Below, one piece after another: positions 34,940 to 43,630 of a DNA stretch of 64,000 nt. This stretch comes from Streptomyces sp. WAC 01529. GTDB lineage: Bacteria; Actinomycetota; Actinomycetes; Streptomycetales; Streptomycetaceae. How positions within the stretch are numbered: position 1 is the stretch's first letter; each line of letters begins with the position of its first letter. Position numbers and translations under genes: made by a program. The stretch covers positions 6,351,001 through 6,415,000 of the forward strand of contig NZ_CP029617.1 of the NCBI RefSeq assembly GCF_003945545.1, written 5' to 3'. The notes below the pieces were generated by a model, which was given only the letters and a program-made list of their open reading frames with translations, was not told the DNA's origin and searched no databases.

Positions 34940-35863
34940 ATGGATCTTCGAATCTTCACCGAGCCCCAGCAAGGGGCCACCTACGACACTCTGCTCACCG
35001 TCGCCAAGGCCGCGGAGGACCTCGGCTTTGACGCGTTCTTCCGCTCCGACCACTACCTGCGCATGGGTGCCGCCGACGGCTTGCCCGGCCCGACGGACGC
35101 GTGGATCACGCTGGCCGGGCTCGCGCGGGAGACCAAGCGGATCAGGCTGGGCACGCTCATGACCGCCGGTACCTTCCGGCTGCCCGGCGTGCTCGCGATC
35201 CAGGTGGCGCAGGTCGACCAGATGTCGGGCGGCCGGGTCGAACTGGGCCTGGGCGCGGGCTGGTTCGAGGAGGAGCACAAGGCGTACGGCATCCCCTTCC
35301 CGAAGGAGAAGTTCGCCCGCCTCGAGGAGCAGCTGGAGATCGTCACCGGCCTGTGGGCCACGGAGATCGGCCAGACCTTCGACTATGACGGCAAGCACTA
35401 CCAGCTCACCGACTCCCCGGCCCTGCCGAAGCCCGCGCAGGCCAAGGTGCCGGTCCTCATCGGCGGCCACGGAGCGACGCGCACGCCGCGGCTCGCCGCA
35501 CAGTTCGCCGATGAGTTCAATATCCCGTTCGCCTCGATCGAGGACAGTGAGCGCCAGTTCGGCAGGGTCCGGGCGGCCGCCGAGCAGGCCGGGCGCAAGG
35601 GTGACGAGCTGGTGTACTCCAGCGCGCTGGTGGCCTGCATCGGCAAGGACGACGCGGAGGTCGCCCGGCGCGCGGCGGTCATCGGCCGGGACGTGGACGA
35701 GCTGAAGGCCAACGGCCTGGCGGGCTCCCCGGCGGAGGTCGTCGACAAGATCGGACGCTATGAGGCGATCGGCGCGAGCCGGATCTACCTCCAGTGCCTG
35801 GACCTCTCCGACCTGGATCACCTGGAACTCATCTCCTCGCAGGTGCAGTCCCAGCTGTCCTAG
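34940..35863 (+). CDS. LLM-class F420-dependent oxidoreductase
   Basis: A 307-aa TIM-barrel enzyme of the luciferase-like family. Signatures: AAEDLGFDAFFRSDHYL, LAGLARETKRIRLGTLMTAGTFRLPGVLA, and LGLGAGWFEEEHKAYGIPF with RLEEQLEIVTGLW. These match actinobacterial F420-using members; the substrate is unknown. The ATG follows GATGGAGCC. A strong hairpin after the stop likely ends its transcript. Confidence 0.9.
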   Translation: MDLRIFTEPQQGATYDTLLTVAKAAEDLGFDAFFRSDHYLRMGAADGLPGPTDAWITLAGLARETKRIRLGTLMTAGTFRLPGVLAIQVAQVDQMSGGRVELGLGAGWFEEEHKAYGIPFPKEKFARLEEQLEIVTGLWATEIGQTFDYDGKHYQLTDSPALPKPAQAKVPVLIGGHGATRTPRLAAQFADEFNIPFASIEDSERQFGRVRAAAEQAGRKGDELVYSSALVACIGKDDAEVARRAAVIGRDVDELKANGLAGSPAEVVDKIGRYEAIGASRIYLQCLDLSDLDHLELISSQVQSQLS

Positions 35864-35936
35864 CCCCGCGGCAGGCCCCAGCCTCGCGGCAGCCTGGGCC
35901 GTGGGCCCTCGGCCGAACGGGCGGCCCCTCATACGT

Positions 35937-35971
35937 GGCCGCCGGGCGCACCCCTCCGGTGCCCGGCGGCC
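35937..35971 (+). terminator. Terminator-like hairpin after the LLM oxidoreductase gene
   Basis: GGCCGCCGGGCGCACC pairs with GGTGCCCGGCGGCC around CCTCC, leaving one bulged base. No U-tract, as usual for this genus. Confidence 0.7.
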
Positions 35972-35986
35972 ACTCCTCCGCCCCGG

Positions 35987-36002
35987 TTGTGATGCGTCAC
36001 AA
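35987..36002. promoter_or_regulatory. Perfect 16-base palindrome upstream of the SGNH esterase
   Basis: TTGTGATGCGTCACAA is a perfect palindrome about 105 bases before the ATG at 36107. It resembles a CRP-type site (TGTGA and TCACA half-sites) but with four bases between halves instead of six, so a different dimeric regulator is as likely. Confidence 0.45.
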
Positions 36003-36106
36003 ACCGCGCTCGGCGACTCTGGAGTACGTTCCACCTCCGTTTCCGCGGCAGGACCGCAGGATGTGAGGCGCGGTACTTCGGGCTGTCGAGGATGACGGAG
36101 GTCGGT

Positions 36107-36970
36107 ATGAGGCTGCGCGGACGTTTCGGGGCGGGGTGCGCGGCGGTGGCCGCGGGGGCGGCGGTCGCCGCCCTGACCACACCGGCACAGGCCATGGACG
36201 GGGCGCCCCGGGAGCCCCTGGAGTATGTGGCGCTGGGGGACTCCGCGGCGGCGGGCCCGCTCATCCCGCAGCAGGACGTCAACCTCCTGTGCCTGCGGTC
36301 GAACCGCAACTACCCCTCGGTGGCGGCGAAGGCGCTCGGCGCCCGGCTGACCGACGTGAGCTGTTCGGGCGCCACCACGAAGGATCTCGCGGGCCGCAGG
36401 CTCGGGGTGCTGCCGCCGCAGTTCGACGCGCTGAGCAAGAGCACGGATTTGATATCGGTCACCATCGGGGCCAATGACAGCGGGCTGTTCCAGCAGGCGC
36501 TCGGCTGTATCAACTTCCTCCCCGAGCCGGTCGGCGCGTCCTGCGCGGACCGGCTCACGAAGGGCGGTGGGGACCGGCTCGGCGAGGCCGTCGCCAAGTG
36601 GGCGCCGACGTTCGGCGCGGCGCTGGAGGAGATGAAGCGGCGCTCCCCGCACGCGAGGATCGTCGTCACGGGGTACGGCACGTACATACGCGAGGGCGGC
36701 TGCCATCCCAGGCAGCCGGTCTGGGCCCGCGACGGCGACTATCTCCAGGGCGTCATGGACAAGATCAGCGCGGCGGCCCGGGAGCAGGCGAAGGCGCACG
36801 GCGCGCGGTTCGTGGACATGGCGGCGCTCACGGTGGGGCACGACATCTGCGCCGCGCCGAAGGACCGCTACCTGGAGGGCCTGGTCCCCGCGCACGCGGC
36901 GGCCCCGCTGCACCCGAACGAGCAGGGCATGGCCGTCTATGGCAACGCCGTTGCCGCCGCGGCCCGTTGA
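36107..36970 (+). CDS. Secreted SGNH/GDSL hydrolase
   Basis: A 287-aa exported esterase/lipase. A signal peptide (about residues 1-28, TTPAQA) is followed by the block I motif VALGDSAAAGP (Ser nucleophile), block III IGANDSGLF (Asn) and the C-terminal LHPNEQGM (His). At least six cysteines in the mature part fit the disulfide-rich Streptomyces lipase group (SCO1725-like). CGGAGG sits five bases before the ATG, which decides this start over the one at 36092. Confidence 0.9.
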   Translation: MRLRGRFGAGCAAVAAGAAVAALTTPAQAMDGAPREPLEYVALGDSAAAGPLIPQQDVNLLCLRSNRNYPSVAAKALGARLTDVSCSGATTKDLAGRRLGVLPPQFDALSKSTDLISVTIGANDSGLFQQALGCINFLPEPVGASCADRLTKGGGDRLGEAVAKWAPTFGAALEEMKRRSPHARIVVTGYGTYIREGGCHPRQPVWARDGDYLQGVMDKISAAAREQAKAHGARFVDMAALTVGHDICAAPKDRYLEGLVPAHAAAPLHPNEQGMAVYGNAVAAAAR

Positions 36971-37136
36971 GCGGGGCCGGAGTGATGCGGTCCGTCCGCC
37001 GGGCGGCGGCACTGCTGGCCTCGGCGGCCCTGGCGGGCGCCCCGCCGTCCGCCGCCGCCGACGGGGGCCTCGTCAGGAGCGCCGCCGCTGACCGGGGCTT
37101 CGCCAGGCGCCGCCCACCACGAAGACTTCGCTGCTG

Positions 37137-38366
37137 TCAGCCACCGTCGGAGGTTAGCCGAGTGACGTCGACCGAGCCCGCCCCGGTCGCGGGTTCGGGG
37201 ACGGCCGCCCACAGGGCCACCAGCGCGAGACCCGTGGCGAGGACGGCGGCGGCGTCGGTGCGGCCGTGCGCCCAGCGGGCCCGGAACCGTACCGGGTCCT
37301 CCACCAGGACCTTGGAGAGCCAGGCCGCGGCCGCGGAGACCGCGATGACGACGGCCGTGCGGGGCCACCCCGACAGGCCGAGGCGGTCCTCGTCGAGGAG
37401 GACGAAGACGGGCCAGTGCCAGAGGTAGAGGCTGTAGGAGACGAGCCCCGCCCAGCGCAGGGGAGCGCTGCCAAGGAGCCGCCCGACGGGGCTGGCGGGT
37501 GCCCGCGCCAGACAGGCGATGAGCAGGGCGGCGCCCAGGGCGTGGAGGAACAGGCCGCCGCGGAACAGCGAGGGTGAGTTCTGTCCGTCGCACGCGATCC
37601 AGTACGCCCCGAGCGCGCAGAGCAGGAGCAGGCAGATCCGGCCGGTGGCCCGTTCGCCCACGCGGGCCAGGAGACGGGAGGCCGGCGCGGTCGCCATGAG
37701 CGCGCCGAGCAGCAGCGAGAAGGCGCGGGTGTCCGTGCCCTCGTACACACGCGTGGTGTCGGTGGCGAGGGCGGGCGACGCGGCGAGGGCGACCATGACG
37801 GCGAGCGAGGCCGCCGCGCCGACCGCCGCCACGAGGGCGACACGCGCCTCGGCCCCGCGGCCGCGCGCCGCCACCCACAGGACCAGCGGCCAGACCAGAT
37901 AGAACTGCTCCTCGACGGCGATGCTCCACAGGTGGCTGAACACCCGGGTGTCGGCGGCGTTCCAGTACCCGATCTGGTCGGCGACGAAGTGCCAGTTGGC
38001 GAGGTTCGCGACCACCCACGGGGTGTCGTTGAGCGCGAACCGCAGCAGGTGCGGTGGCCCGAACGCCCATACGAGGATGAGTGTGCCGGCGACCATGACG
38101 GCCAGCGCGGGCAGCAGACGGCGGGCCCGCCGCCCCCAGAAGGCGACGAGATCGAGGCGGCCGTCGCCGGAGGCGGCCTCCTTCAGGAGCAGGCCGGTGA
38201 TGAGGAACCCGGAGAGCACGAAGAACAGGTCGACACCGAGGAAGCCGCCGCCGAAGTGCCCCGCGTGGAAGAGCAGCACGCCGAGGACGGCGAGGCCGCG
38301 CAGCCCGTCCAGCGGGGCGATGTGCCTGCGGCGGACGGGCGCCTCGGTCACCGTGGGTGCGGACAT
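37137..38366 (-). CDS. Acyltransferase-3 (OafA/YrhL-type) membrane protein
   Basis: A 409-aa polytopic membrane acyltransferase with about ten helices. Family motifs: PLDGLRGLAVLGVLLFHAGHF (catalytic His), GVDLFFVLSGFLITGLLL, SHLWSIAVEEQFYLVWPL and SYSLYLWHWPVFV. It likely transfers an acetyl or other acyl group to an envelope glycan or exported metabolite. It sits nine bases downstream of an SGNH-type lipoprotein gene, reproducing as two genes the OafA-SGNH fusion found elsewhere. Confidence 0.92.
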   Translation of the reverse strand: MSAPTVTEAPVRRRHIAPLDGLRGLAVLGVLLFHAGHFGGGFLGVDLFFVLSGFLITGLLLKEAASGDGRLDLVAFWGRRARRLLPALAVMVAGTLILVWAFGPPHLLRFALNDTPWVVANLANWHFVADQIGYWNAADTRVFSHLWSIAVEEQFYLVWPLVLWVAARGRGAEARVALVAAVGAAASLAVMVALAASPALATDTTRVYEGTDTRAFSLLLGALMATAPASRLLARVGERATGRICLLLLCALGAYWIACDGQNSPSLFRGGLFLHALGAALLIACLARAPASPVGRLLGSAPLRWAGLVSYSLYLWHWPVFVLLDEDRLGLSGWPRTAVVIAVSAAAAWLSKVLVEDPVRFRARWAHGRTDAAAVLATGLALVALWAAVPEPATGAGSVDVTRLTSDGG

Positions 38367-38375
38367 GGCCGCGGG

Positions 38376-39239
38376 CTACTTGCAGCCGAGGGGGCCGTAC
38401 ACCTTGTCGCTCGTCCACGAGCCGGTGGCCCACCGGTCGGCAGGCACGGGCGTGAACGCGTACTGCTTGCCGAGTTCCTTGGTCAGCCACTGGGCGAACG
38501 CGGCCGAACCCTGCTGGCAGGAGTGGATGCCGTCCTTGCCGCGCTGCGCCTTGGCCGCGCCGGCGTCGGTGCCCCACAGCGCCGACGCGTCCAGCAACCG
38601 CACTTTTCCCCGATGCTTCTCCGCGACCTCCTTGGCGGACTTCGGGGCGGTCTTGATCTCGGCCTCGTGCGGCTTGTAGAAGTCGTCGAGCTTGAAGGGC
38701 GGCGCGGAGACGATGACGAGGTCGGCGCCCGCGTCGTTCACGGTCTTCGCCAGCTTCTCGTAGCCCGCGCGCTGCTCGTCCGGCTTGCCCCAGTCGTAGG
38801 TGGTGATCTGGTACGCGACGACGCTGGGCTTGGCGGACTCCAGCTTCTTCGGCAGTTCGTCCCAGGTGGGCTTGGCGATCTTGCCGATGACGCCGCCGCC
38901 GCCCGCGGCCGCCATCGACGTGAACGCCGTCCCGTCCGCCTTCAGCGCGGCGCCCAGGGCAGGTGCCTCGGCCTCGCCGATGGAGTCGCCCATCCACAGC
39001 AGGCTCGGCAGCTTCGCGTTCGGCTCCGCCTTCTCGGCGGAGGAGCCGGAGGAGGCGCCCGCGGCCCTGCCGGAGCCGGCGCCCTTGTCGTCGCCCTGCC
39101 CGCCGCAAGCGGTGACGGCGAGCATGCCCGCCGCGGCGAGCAGGGCGATCCCCGCGGTCAGGCGGACGGTGTGGCGGGGGCGCGGGCGCGGGCGGCGGAG
39201 CGTGCGGGAGTCGGACCGGGTGGTGTCGGTGTTGTTCAT
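38376..39239 (-). CDS. SGNH-type lipoprotein paired with the acyltransferase
   Basis: A 287-aa lipoprotein. A long Arg-rich N-terminus leads to a signal with lipobox LAVTAC-GG. The mature part has an SGNH hydrolase layout: LLWMGDSIGEAEAP (Ser), then a Gly block, and a late Ser/His-poor region (GIHSCQQGSAAFAQWL). It resembles the SGNH domain that OafA-type proteins carry after the acyltransferase, where it helps move the acyl group outside the membrane. It is first in the two-gene leftward operon. Confidence 0.85.
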   Translation of the reverse strand: MNNTDTTRSDSRTLRRPRPRPRHTVRLTAGIALLAAAGMLAVTACGGQGDDKGAGSGRAAGASSGSSAEKAEPNAKLPSLLWMGDSIGEAEAPALGAALKADGTAFTSMAAAGGGGVIGKIAKPTWDELPKKLESAKPSVVAYQITTYDWGKPDEQRAGYEKLAKTVNDAGADLVIVSAPPFKLDDFYKPHEAEIKTAPKSAKEVAEKHRGKVRLLDASALWGTDAGAAKAQRGKDGIHSCQQGSAAFAQWLTKELGKQYAFTPVPADRWATGSWTSDKVYGPLGCK

Positions 39240-39359
39240 GCCCTCCAGCGAAACCGATGAAAGCGCAGGTCGGGAGGGCTGTCATCGTTTGCTCACAGAG
39301 CGGTGGAGGTCCCGTCACGCGGGGCGCGCGTGACGGTCATCTCCGGCACGGGAAGCCGT

Positions 39360-40553
39360 CTACTGCCCCGTCGAGCGGCCGAAGAACTCCAGCTCGGCGA
39401 CGGCCACCTGGCGGTCCTTGCCCGTGCCGTACGCGGAGCGCAGGATCAGCCGGGCGCTCACCGCGTCCCGTACGCGTACGTCGATCTTCTGCACACCCCC
39501 GTCGTTGATCCGGCGGTGCAGGGTGTGCTCCTTGCCCGCCGAGTCGCTGACCACCAGGTCGAACTCCATGGGCCTGGCCTGCTCGGCGGCCTGCGCGGTG
39601 CGCGCGGAGGTGCCGGGGGTGATCAGGAGGTTGAGCAGGTCGGTGGGCTGGCCGAAGTCGGCCTGGATCCACTGGCCCGCCGAGTCACCCGCGTAACCCG
39701 TGCCCCACCAGGTGTTGGAGTAGCCGTCGAAGGCGAGCTTCGCTGCCTGCTTAGGGGCGGCGTGCGAGGCGCTGGAATCGGTGGGGTGGACGGGCACCCG
39801 CTTGGCGAAGTGGTCCTGCACGGCCCGCGCGGCCGGGGGCCCGCCGAAGATCCCGCCCACCACCAGACCGGCGATCACCGCGATGCCCACGGCCCGGGCG
39901 ATCCACCGGGTGCGGTCACGGTCCAGGCGCGGCCGCTGACCCGCGTAGGGGCCCTCGGCGGTGGGGGCGGCGGAGTCCTTCAGGGGGTTGGCGCAGCTGC
40001 GGCAGAAGTGGCGGCGGGCAGCGTTGGGCGTCCCGCAGCTCCGGCAGGCCGCGCCGGACTCGGGCTCGGCGGGTACGGCGGCCTGGCGCACCCGGGGGCG
40101 CGCCGCCTCGGGCCTGCCCGGCAGGACACCGCCCGGAGTCTCCGGGGGCGCGACCGGCGCGGAGGCCTCCGGCACGGGGACGAGCAGGGAGCGTATGGCG
40201 GTGTCGGACACGGCGGCGTCGTCCGGGGCGGCGGAGGGGGACGCGCCGCGATCGGCCTGTTCGGGGCCGGCCGCCGGAAGCGGGACGGTGGTGTCGGCGC
40301 CACCGGAGGCGGGCTCGGTGGCGGACGCGGGGGCGGGCGTCGAAGGGGAAGCGGGCGCGGGCGTCGGGCCCGGCTCCGCGGAGGGCGCGTTCGAGGGTCC
40401 CGCCGGGGAGTCCCAGCGCAGGAAGGCGCCGCAGGAGTCGCAGAAGGACTGACCGCGCTGCCGGGCGGGGGTGCCGCATTCGGGGCACGGGGGCGTGGTG
40501 GAAGGGGAGTGGGGCATCTCGTCCGTCTCGGGCTGCTCGGGCTGCTCGGGCAT
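39360..40553 (-). CDS. CIS-linked zinc-ribbon / single-pass membrane / glycan-binding-like protein (CisA-like)
   Basis: A 397-aa protein, last in the CIS operon. Two zinc-ribbon pairs are seen: C23-C26/C38-C41 and a second set near residues 168-188 (CRSCG, FCRSC). Between them is a Pro/Ala-rich disordered stretch. One transmembrane helix lies at about 216-240 (WIARAVGIAVIAGLVVGG). The C-terminal about 150 residues form a beta-rich discoidin-like domain (AFDGYSNTWWGTGYAG, IQADFGQP). Order and architecture resemble the membrane protein CisA that I recall tethering the S. coelicolor CIS to the membrane under stress; identity is not verified. The start follows the upstream stop as TGAGATG. Confidence 0.8.
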   Translation of the reverse strand: MPEQPEQPETDEMPHSPSTTPPCPECGTPARQRGQSFCDSCGAFLRWDSPAGPSNAPSAEPGPTPAPASPSTPAPASATEPASGGADTTVPLPAAGPEQADRGASPSAAPDDAAVSDTAIRSLLVPVPEASAPVAPPETPGGVLPGRPEAARPRVRQAAVPAEPESGAACRSCGTPNAARRHFCRSCANPLKDSAAPTAEGPYAGQRPRLDRDRTRWIARAVGIAVIAGLVVGGIFGGPPAARAVQDHFAKRVPVHPTDSSASHAAPKQAAKLAFDGYSNTWWGTGYAGDSAGQWIQADFGQPTDLLNLLITPGTSARTAQAAEQARPMEFDLVVSDSAGKEHTLHRRINDGGVQKIDVRVRDAVSARLILRSAYGTGKDRQVAVAELEFFGRSTGQ

Positions 40554-40554
40554 C

Positions 40555-41172
40555 TCAGGTTCCTTCAGGGGAAGGCGTGGTGGTCACCTCGGCCGTGAAG
40601 GGGAGGTGTGCGGGGCGGGCGGCGGCGACGACCGACCGCAGCCGGTGCGGGTCCACCGACGCGGGTCCGGGCACGCGCAGGGTGACGTGCAGGGCGGGGC
40701 GCGGGGTGCCGGGGAAGGCGCCGAGCGGGCGCGCGGACCAGGACGCGCCGCCGCTCTCGCTGATCTGCGGCCGTATGCCGAAGGCGAGTTCGACGGCGGC
40801 GGACAGGCCGCGCCGGGTGCCGCGCACGCGGTGCAGCGCGACGGCGGAGGCCACCGCGTGCCGCCGCGTCGCCAGCGGCTCGGTGCCGTCCAGCTCCGTT
40901 CCGACCCAGTCCGTCAGCCACCCGAGGAAGTCCTCGGGCGCCAGGGCGGGCGTGAAGTACGCCTCCAGACAGTCCAGGACGGTGAAGACGGGTGCGAGCA
41001 CGACATCGAGCCCGGAGACGAACCGCAACGCGAAGTCGTCGTCCGCGAACACGGCGGGCAGCTGCTCGCCGAGCGGATGCGCGGAGACAAGCCCGGGCAG
41101 CGAGCCGCGCCCGGGAGCCGGGCGTCCACCCGGCTTGCGCAGATCGGCGGCCCGTGGCTGCGGCGTCGTCAT
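40555..41172 (-). CDS. CIS baseplate, phage tail protein I (P2 gpI-like)
   Basis: A 205-aa baseplate component. The helical N-terminal half includes LPAVFADDDFALRFVSGLDVVLAPVF and FLGWLTDWVG, and it continues with RRHAVASAVALHRVRGTRRGLSAAVELAFG; this is the tail-protein-I signature. It sits between baseplate J and the membrane protein gene and overlaps the former by four bases. In injection systems this protein forms part of the wedge around the spike. Confidence 0.88.
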   Translation of the reverse strand: MTTPQPRAADLRKPGGRPAPGRGSLPGLVSAHPLGEQLPAVFADDDFALRFVSGLDVVLAPVFTVLDCLEAYFTPALAPEDFLGWLTDWVGTELDGTEPLATRRHAVASAVALHRVRGTRRGLSAAVELAFGIRPQISESGGASWSARPLGAFPGTPRPALHVTLRVPGPASVDPHRLRSVVAAARPAHLPFTAEVTTTPSPEGT

Positions 41173-43148
41173 CGCGCCTCGATGACACGTACGCGGTGGT
41201 CGAACGGGAACAGCAGGGCGGACGGCGTGAGTTCGATGCGGTCGGTGGCGTCGCCGCGGCGGCCGGTGAGGGGGTCGGCGGGGTGCAGGAGGACCTCGTC
41301 GACCAGCTCCACGCCCGGCACGCGCTGGAGCGCGGCGAAGATCTCACCGGCGCGCAGCGGACGCCCGAACGGCCAGCCCGCCCCGTGCGCCCCGCCGGTC
41401 AGCGGGTCCAGATAGGCGTAGAGCGCGTCGAGCGCGTCGGCCCGCACCCGCTCGGCCTCGGCGGCGCGGAACGAGTGGAGCGTGGCGACGACCGTGACGC
41501 CCTGGTAGAAGGGCGGCCCGACCGCGAGCCGGGTGCCGATCGGGCGGCGGTCGTCCAGGAAGTGCGTGACGCGGGCGAGGAGTTCGTCGCCCGGCACCAG
41601 CTGCTCGAAGCGCAGGCGGCCGCCGCGGTCCGGCACGGCCTGCGGGACGACGAGGACACGGACCGCGTTCTCACCCGCGTCGGACGCCTCCGCGGCCAGG
41701 CAGTGGATGCGGGCGGTCTCGGGCGCCGCGCGCCGCGCCAGCTCCTCGTAGTCGCGCGCGGTCACCGCGCGCTCCTGCGCGCGCAGCGCGATCGGCGCGC
41801 GCACCTTCGCCTCCTGCACGGTCTCGCCGTCCACCCCGCCGCGCGCCGCCTCGCGGTTCTCCACGCGGGAGACGTACGGGATGGAGCTGCGCAGCACCTG
41901 GATCGCGCCGCGCGCCACATTGCCCGCGCGCCCGCCGCCGGTGCGGTAGCGCGTGGCGCGGATCGCGGCGCCCTTGGCGGGCACCGCGCCGAACTGCCGC
42001 AGCGTGCCGTCCGGTTCGCGGACCGCGGGCCCGAAGGCGATCTCGCCGGTCGCCGCGTCGAGGGTGACGTGGCGGTCGTACGGGCCCGACGCGGCGAAGT
42101 GGTCCACGACCTGCCACTCCTGCCAGCCCAGAGCCTCCTCGTCGGAGTTCCCGGAGTCCTCCGCGACCTCGAGGAGCAGCGGCGGCCGGTCCGCGACGAC
42201 CGGCGCCTGCGCGAGCCGCACGCGCTGGCCGGGCACGCCCGTGGAGTCGCCGAGCGGTTCATCGCGTACGACATCGGCGTGTGCGACGGCGGTCGTGCCG
42301 CCGATGGTGAACGCGGACGCGGCCCGCACGGTCGGCGACGCGCTGTAGAACGGCTGGCCCTGGGCGGCCTCGACGACCCGGCAGCGCAGCCAGCCCGCGT
42401 CCTGCCGGCCGATCCGGGAGACGAGGTGCCCGGAGGGGATGTGCAGGACCACGTCACCGGGCCGGTTGAGGCCGCCGGTGGAGTCCTCCTCCACCTCGCA
42501 CTCCGTCCACCCCTCCGCGGTCCACGCCTCCCACACCAGCGGCGGCTGGCGCGGGTCGACGCCGACGCCGTCGACGCGGCTGTCCAGTTGCAGCACGGCC
42601 ACGCAGGCGGGCACCGCCGCGCTGAGCCCGAAGAGCAGCGTGTCGCCGGGCCGCGGATGCTCGGCGAAGACGCCCACGTCACGCCCGCCGAACACATCCT
42701 GCCCGCAGTCCTGCGGCGTGCCGCCCGCCTCCTGGCGCAGCACGGCGTCCAGTTCGCAGGGCACCACCGTCAGATCCGCCTCGGTCGCGAAGGCCACCGC
42801 CTCCTCGGTCTCGGTGCGGCCGGTGGCCACCTCCGTCCCGGCGGGCAGCACCACCGGCTCGGCCTGGGGCGCGGAGAGCCAGAAGGTGACGTCGGCGCGG
42901 GCCGCGGAGGGCGGGAAGAGGGTGACGCCGAGCAGGTCGAGGAAGGCCAGGTGGTTCTTCTCCGGCACGCGGTTGAGGCGGTAGACGACCTGGTCGGCCA
43001 TGTGCGCGACGGCCTCGACGAGGGTGACGCCCGGGTCGGAGACGTTGTGGTCGGTCCACTCCGGGCAGCGCTGCTGGATGTAGCGCTTGGCGTCGTCGAC
43101 GAACTGCTGGAAGCGCCGGTCGTCGAGGTGGGGTGCGGGCAGGGCCAT
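41169..43148 (-). CDS. CIS baseplate J-like (gp6/Afp11-type) protein
   Basis: A 659-aa putative baseplate assembly protein. The N-terminus has RFQQFVDDAKRYIQQRCPEWTDHNVSDPG, the C-terminal half VTARDYEELARRAAPETARIHC and VATLHSFRAAEAERV, all typical of baseplate J. Length fits the large wedge subunit. A small beta insertion domain occupies about residues 100-330. It is followed by tail protein I with a four-base overlap and preceded by gp25 with a six-base gap. Confidence 0.9.
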   Translation of the reverse strand: MALPAPHLDDRRFQQFVDDAKRYIQQRCPEWTDHNVSDPGVTLVEAVAHMADQVVYRLNRVPEKNHLAFLDLLGVTLFPPSAARADVTFWLSAPQAEPVVLPAGTEVATGRTETEEAVAFATEADLTVVPCELDAVLRQEAGGTPQDCGQDVFGGRDVGVFAEHPRPGDTLLFGLSAAVPACVAVLQLDSRVDGVGVDPRQPPLVWEAWTAEGWTECEVEEDSTGGLNRPGDVVLHIPSGHLVSRIGRQDAGWLRCRVVEAAQGQPFYSASPTVRAASAFTIGGTTAVAHADVVRDEPLGDSTGVPGQRVRLAQAPVVADRPPLLLEVAEDSGNSDEEALGWQEWQVVDHFAASGPYDRHVTLDAATGEIAFGPAVREPDGTLRQFGAVPAKGAAIRATRYRTGGGRAGNVARGAIQVLRSSIPYVSRVENREAARGGVDGETVQEAKVRAPIALRAQERAVTARDYEELARRAAPETARIHCLAAEASDAGENAVRVLVVPQAVPDRGGRLRFEQLVPGDELLARVTHFLDDRRPIGTRLAVGPPFYQGVTVVATLHSFRAAEAERVRADALDALYAYLDPLTGGAHGAGWPFGRPLRAGEIFAALQRVPGVELVDEVLLHPADPLTGRRGDATDRIELTPSALLFPFDHRVRVIEAR

Positions 43149-43154
43149 CGGACT

Positions 43155-43568
43155 TCAGACTCCGCTCTCTGATTCCGTGGACGGGATCACGTAGAAGGGA
43201 AAGACGAGGCTGCGCGGGTTGTTGACGCCGCGCACGGTGTAGCTCACGTCGATGAACAGGACGGACGGGTCGTCGGGCGCCGGGCTGACCTCGACGTCCA
43301 GGACCTCGATGCGGGGCTCCCACCGGTCGAGCGAGGAGCGCACCTCGTACCGGATGCGGCCCGCCGTCGCCTCGTTGACGGGCGCGAACACCAAGTCGTG
43401 GACGGCACAGCCGAATTCGGGTCGCATCGGCCGCTCTCCGGGCGCGGTGGCGAGCACGAGCCGGATCGACTCCTCGATCTCGCGCTCGCGGCGGGCCAGC
43501 GCGATGCCGCCGCCCGCGTCGGTGCGCAGCGGGAACGTCCAGCCCGCGCCGACGAACTGCTCACTCAT
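43155..43568 (-). CDS. CIS gp25-like baseplate wedge protein
   Basis: A 137-aa GPW/gp25 family protein. It shows EIEESIRLVLATAPGERPMRPEFGCAVHDLVFAP, the hallmark of gp25, and then RWEPRIEVLDVEV. It nucleates sheath assembly at the baseplate. ATG at 43566-43568 (from MSEQF). A 62-base gap separates it from the VgrG gene; no PAAR gene lies between, although many systems have one near here. Confidence 0.92.
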   Translation of the reverse strand: MSEQFVGAGWTFPLRTDAGGGIALARREREIEESIRLVLATAPGERPMRPEFGCAVHDLVFAPVNEATAGRIRYEVRSSLDRWEPRIEVLDVEVSPAPDDPSVLFIDVSYTVRGVNNPRSLVFPFYVIPSTESESGV

Positions 43569-43630
43569 GTCCTTCCGCCTCCCTCGGCATGCCCCTCGGC
43601 CTCACCGCATCGCCCTTCGGTTCGACCCCA

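Noticed and set aside
35987..36002. A canonical CRP binding site
   Set aside because: The half-sites are four rather than six bases apart, so I list it only as an unassigned palindrome.
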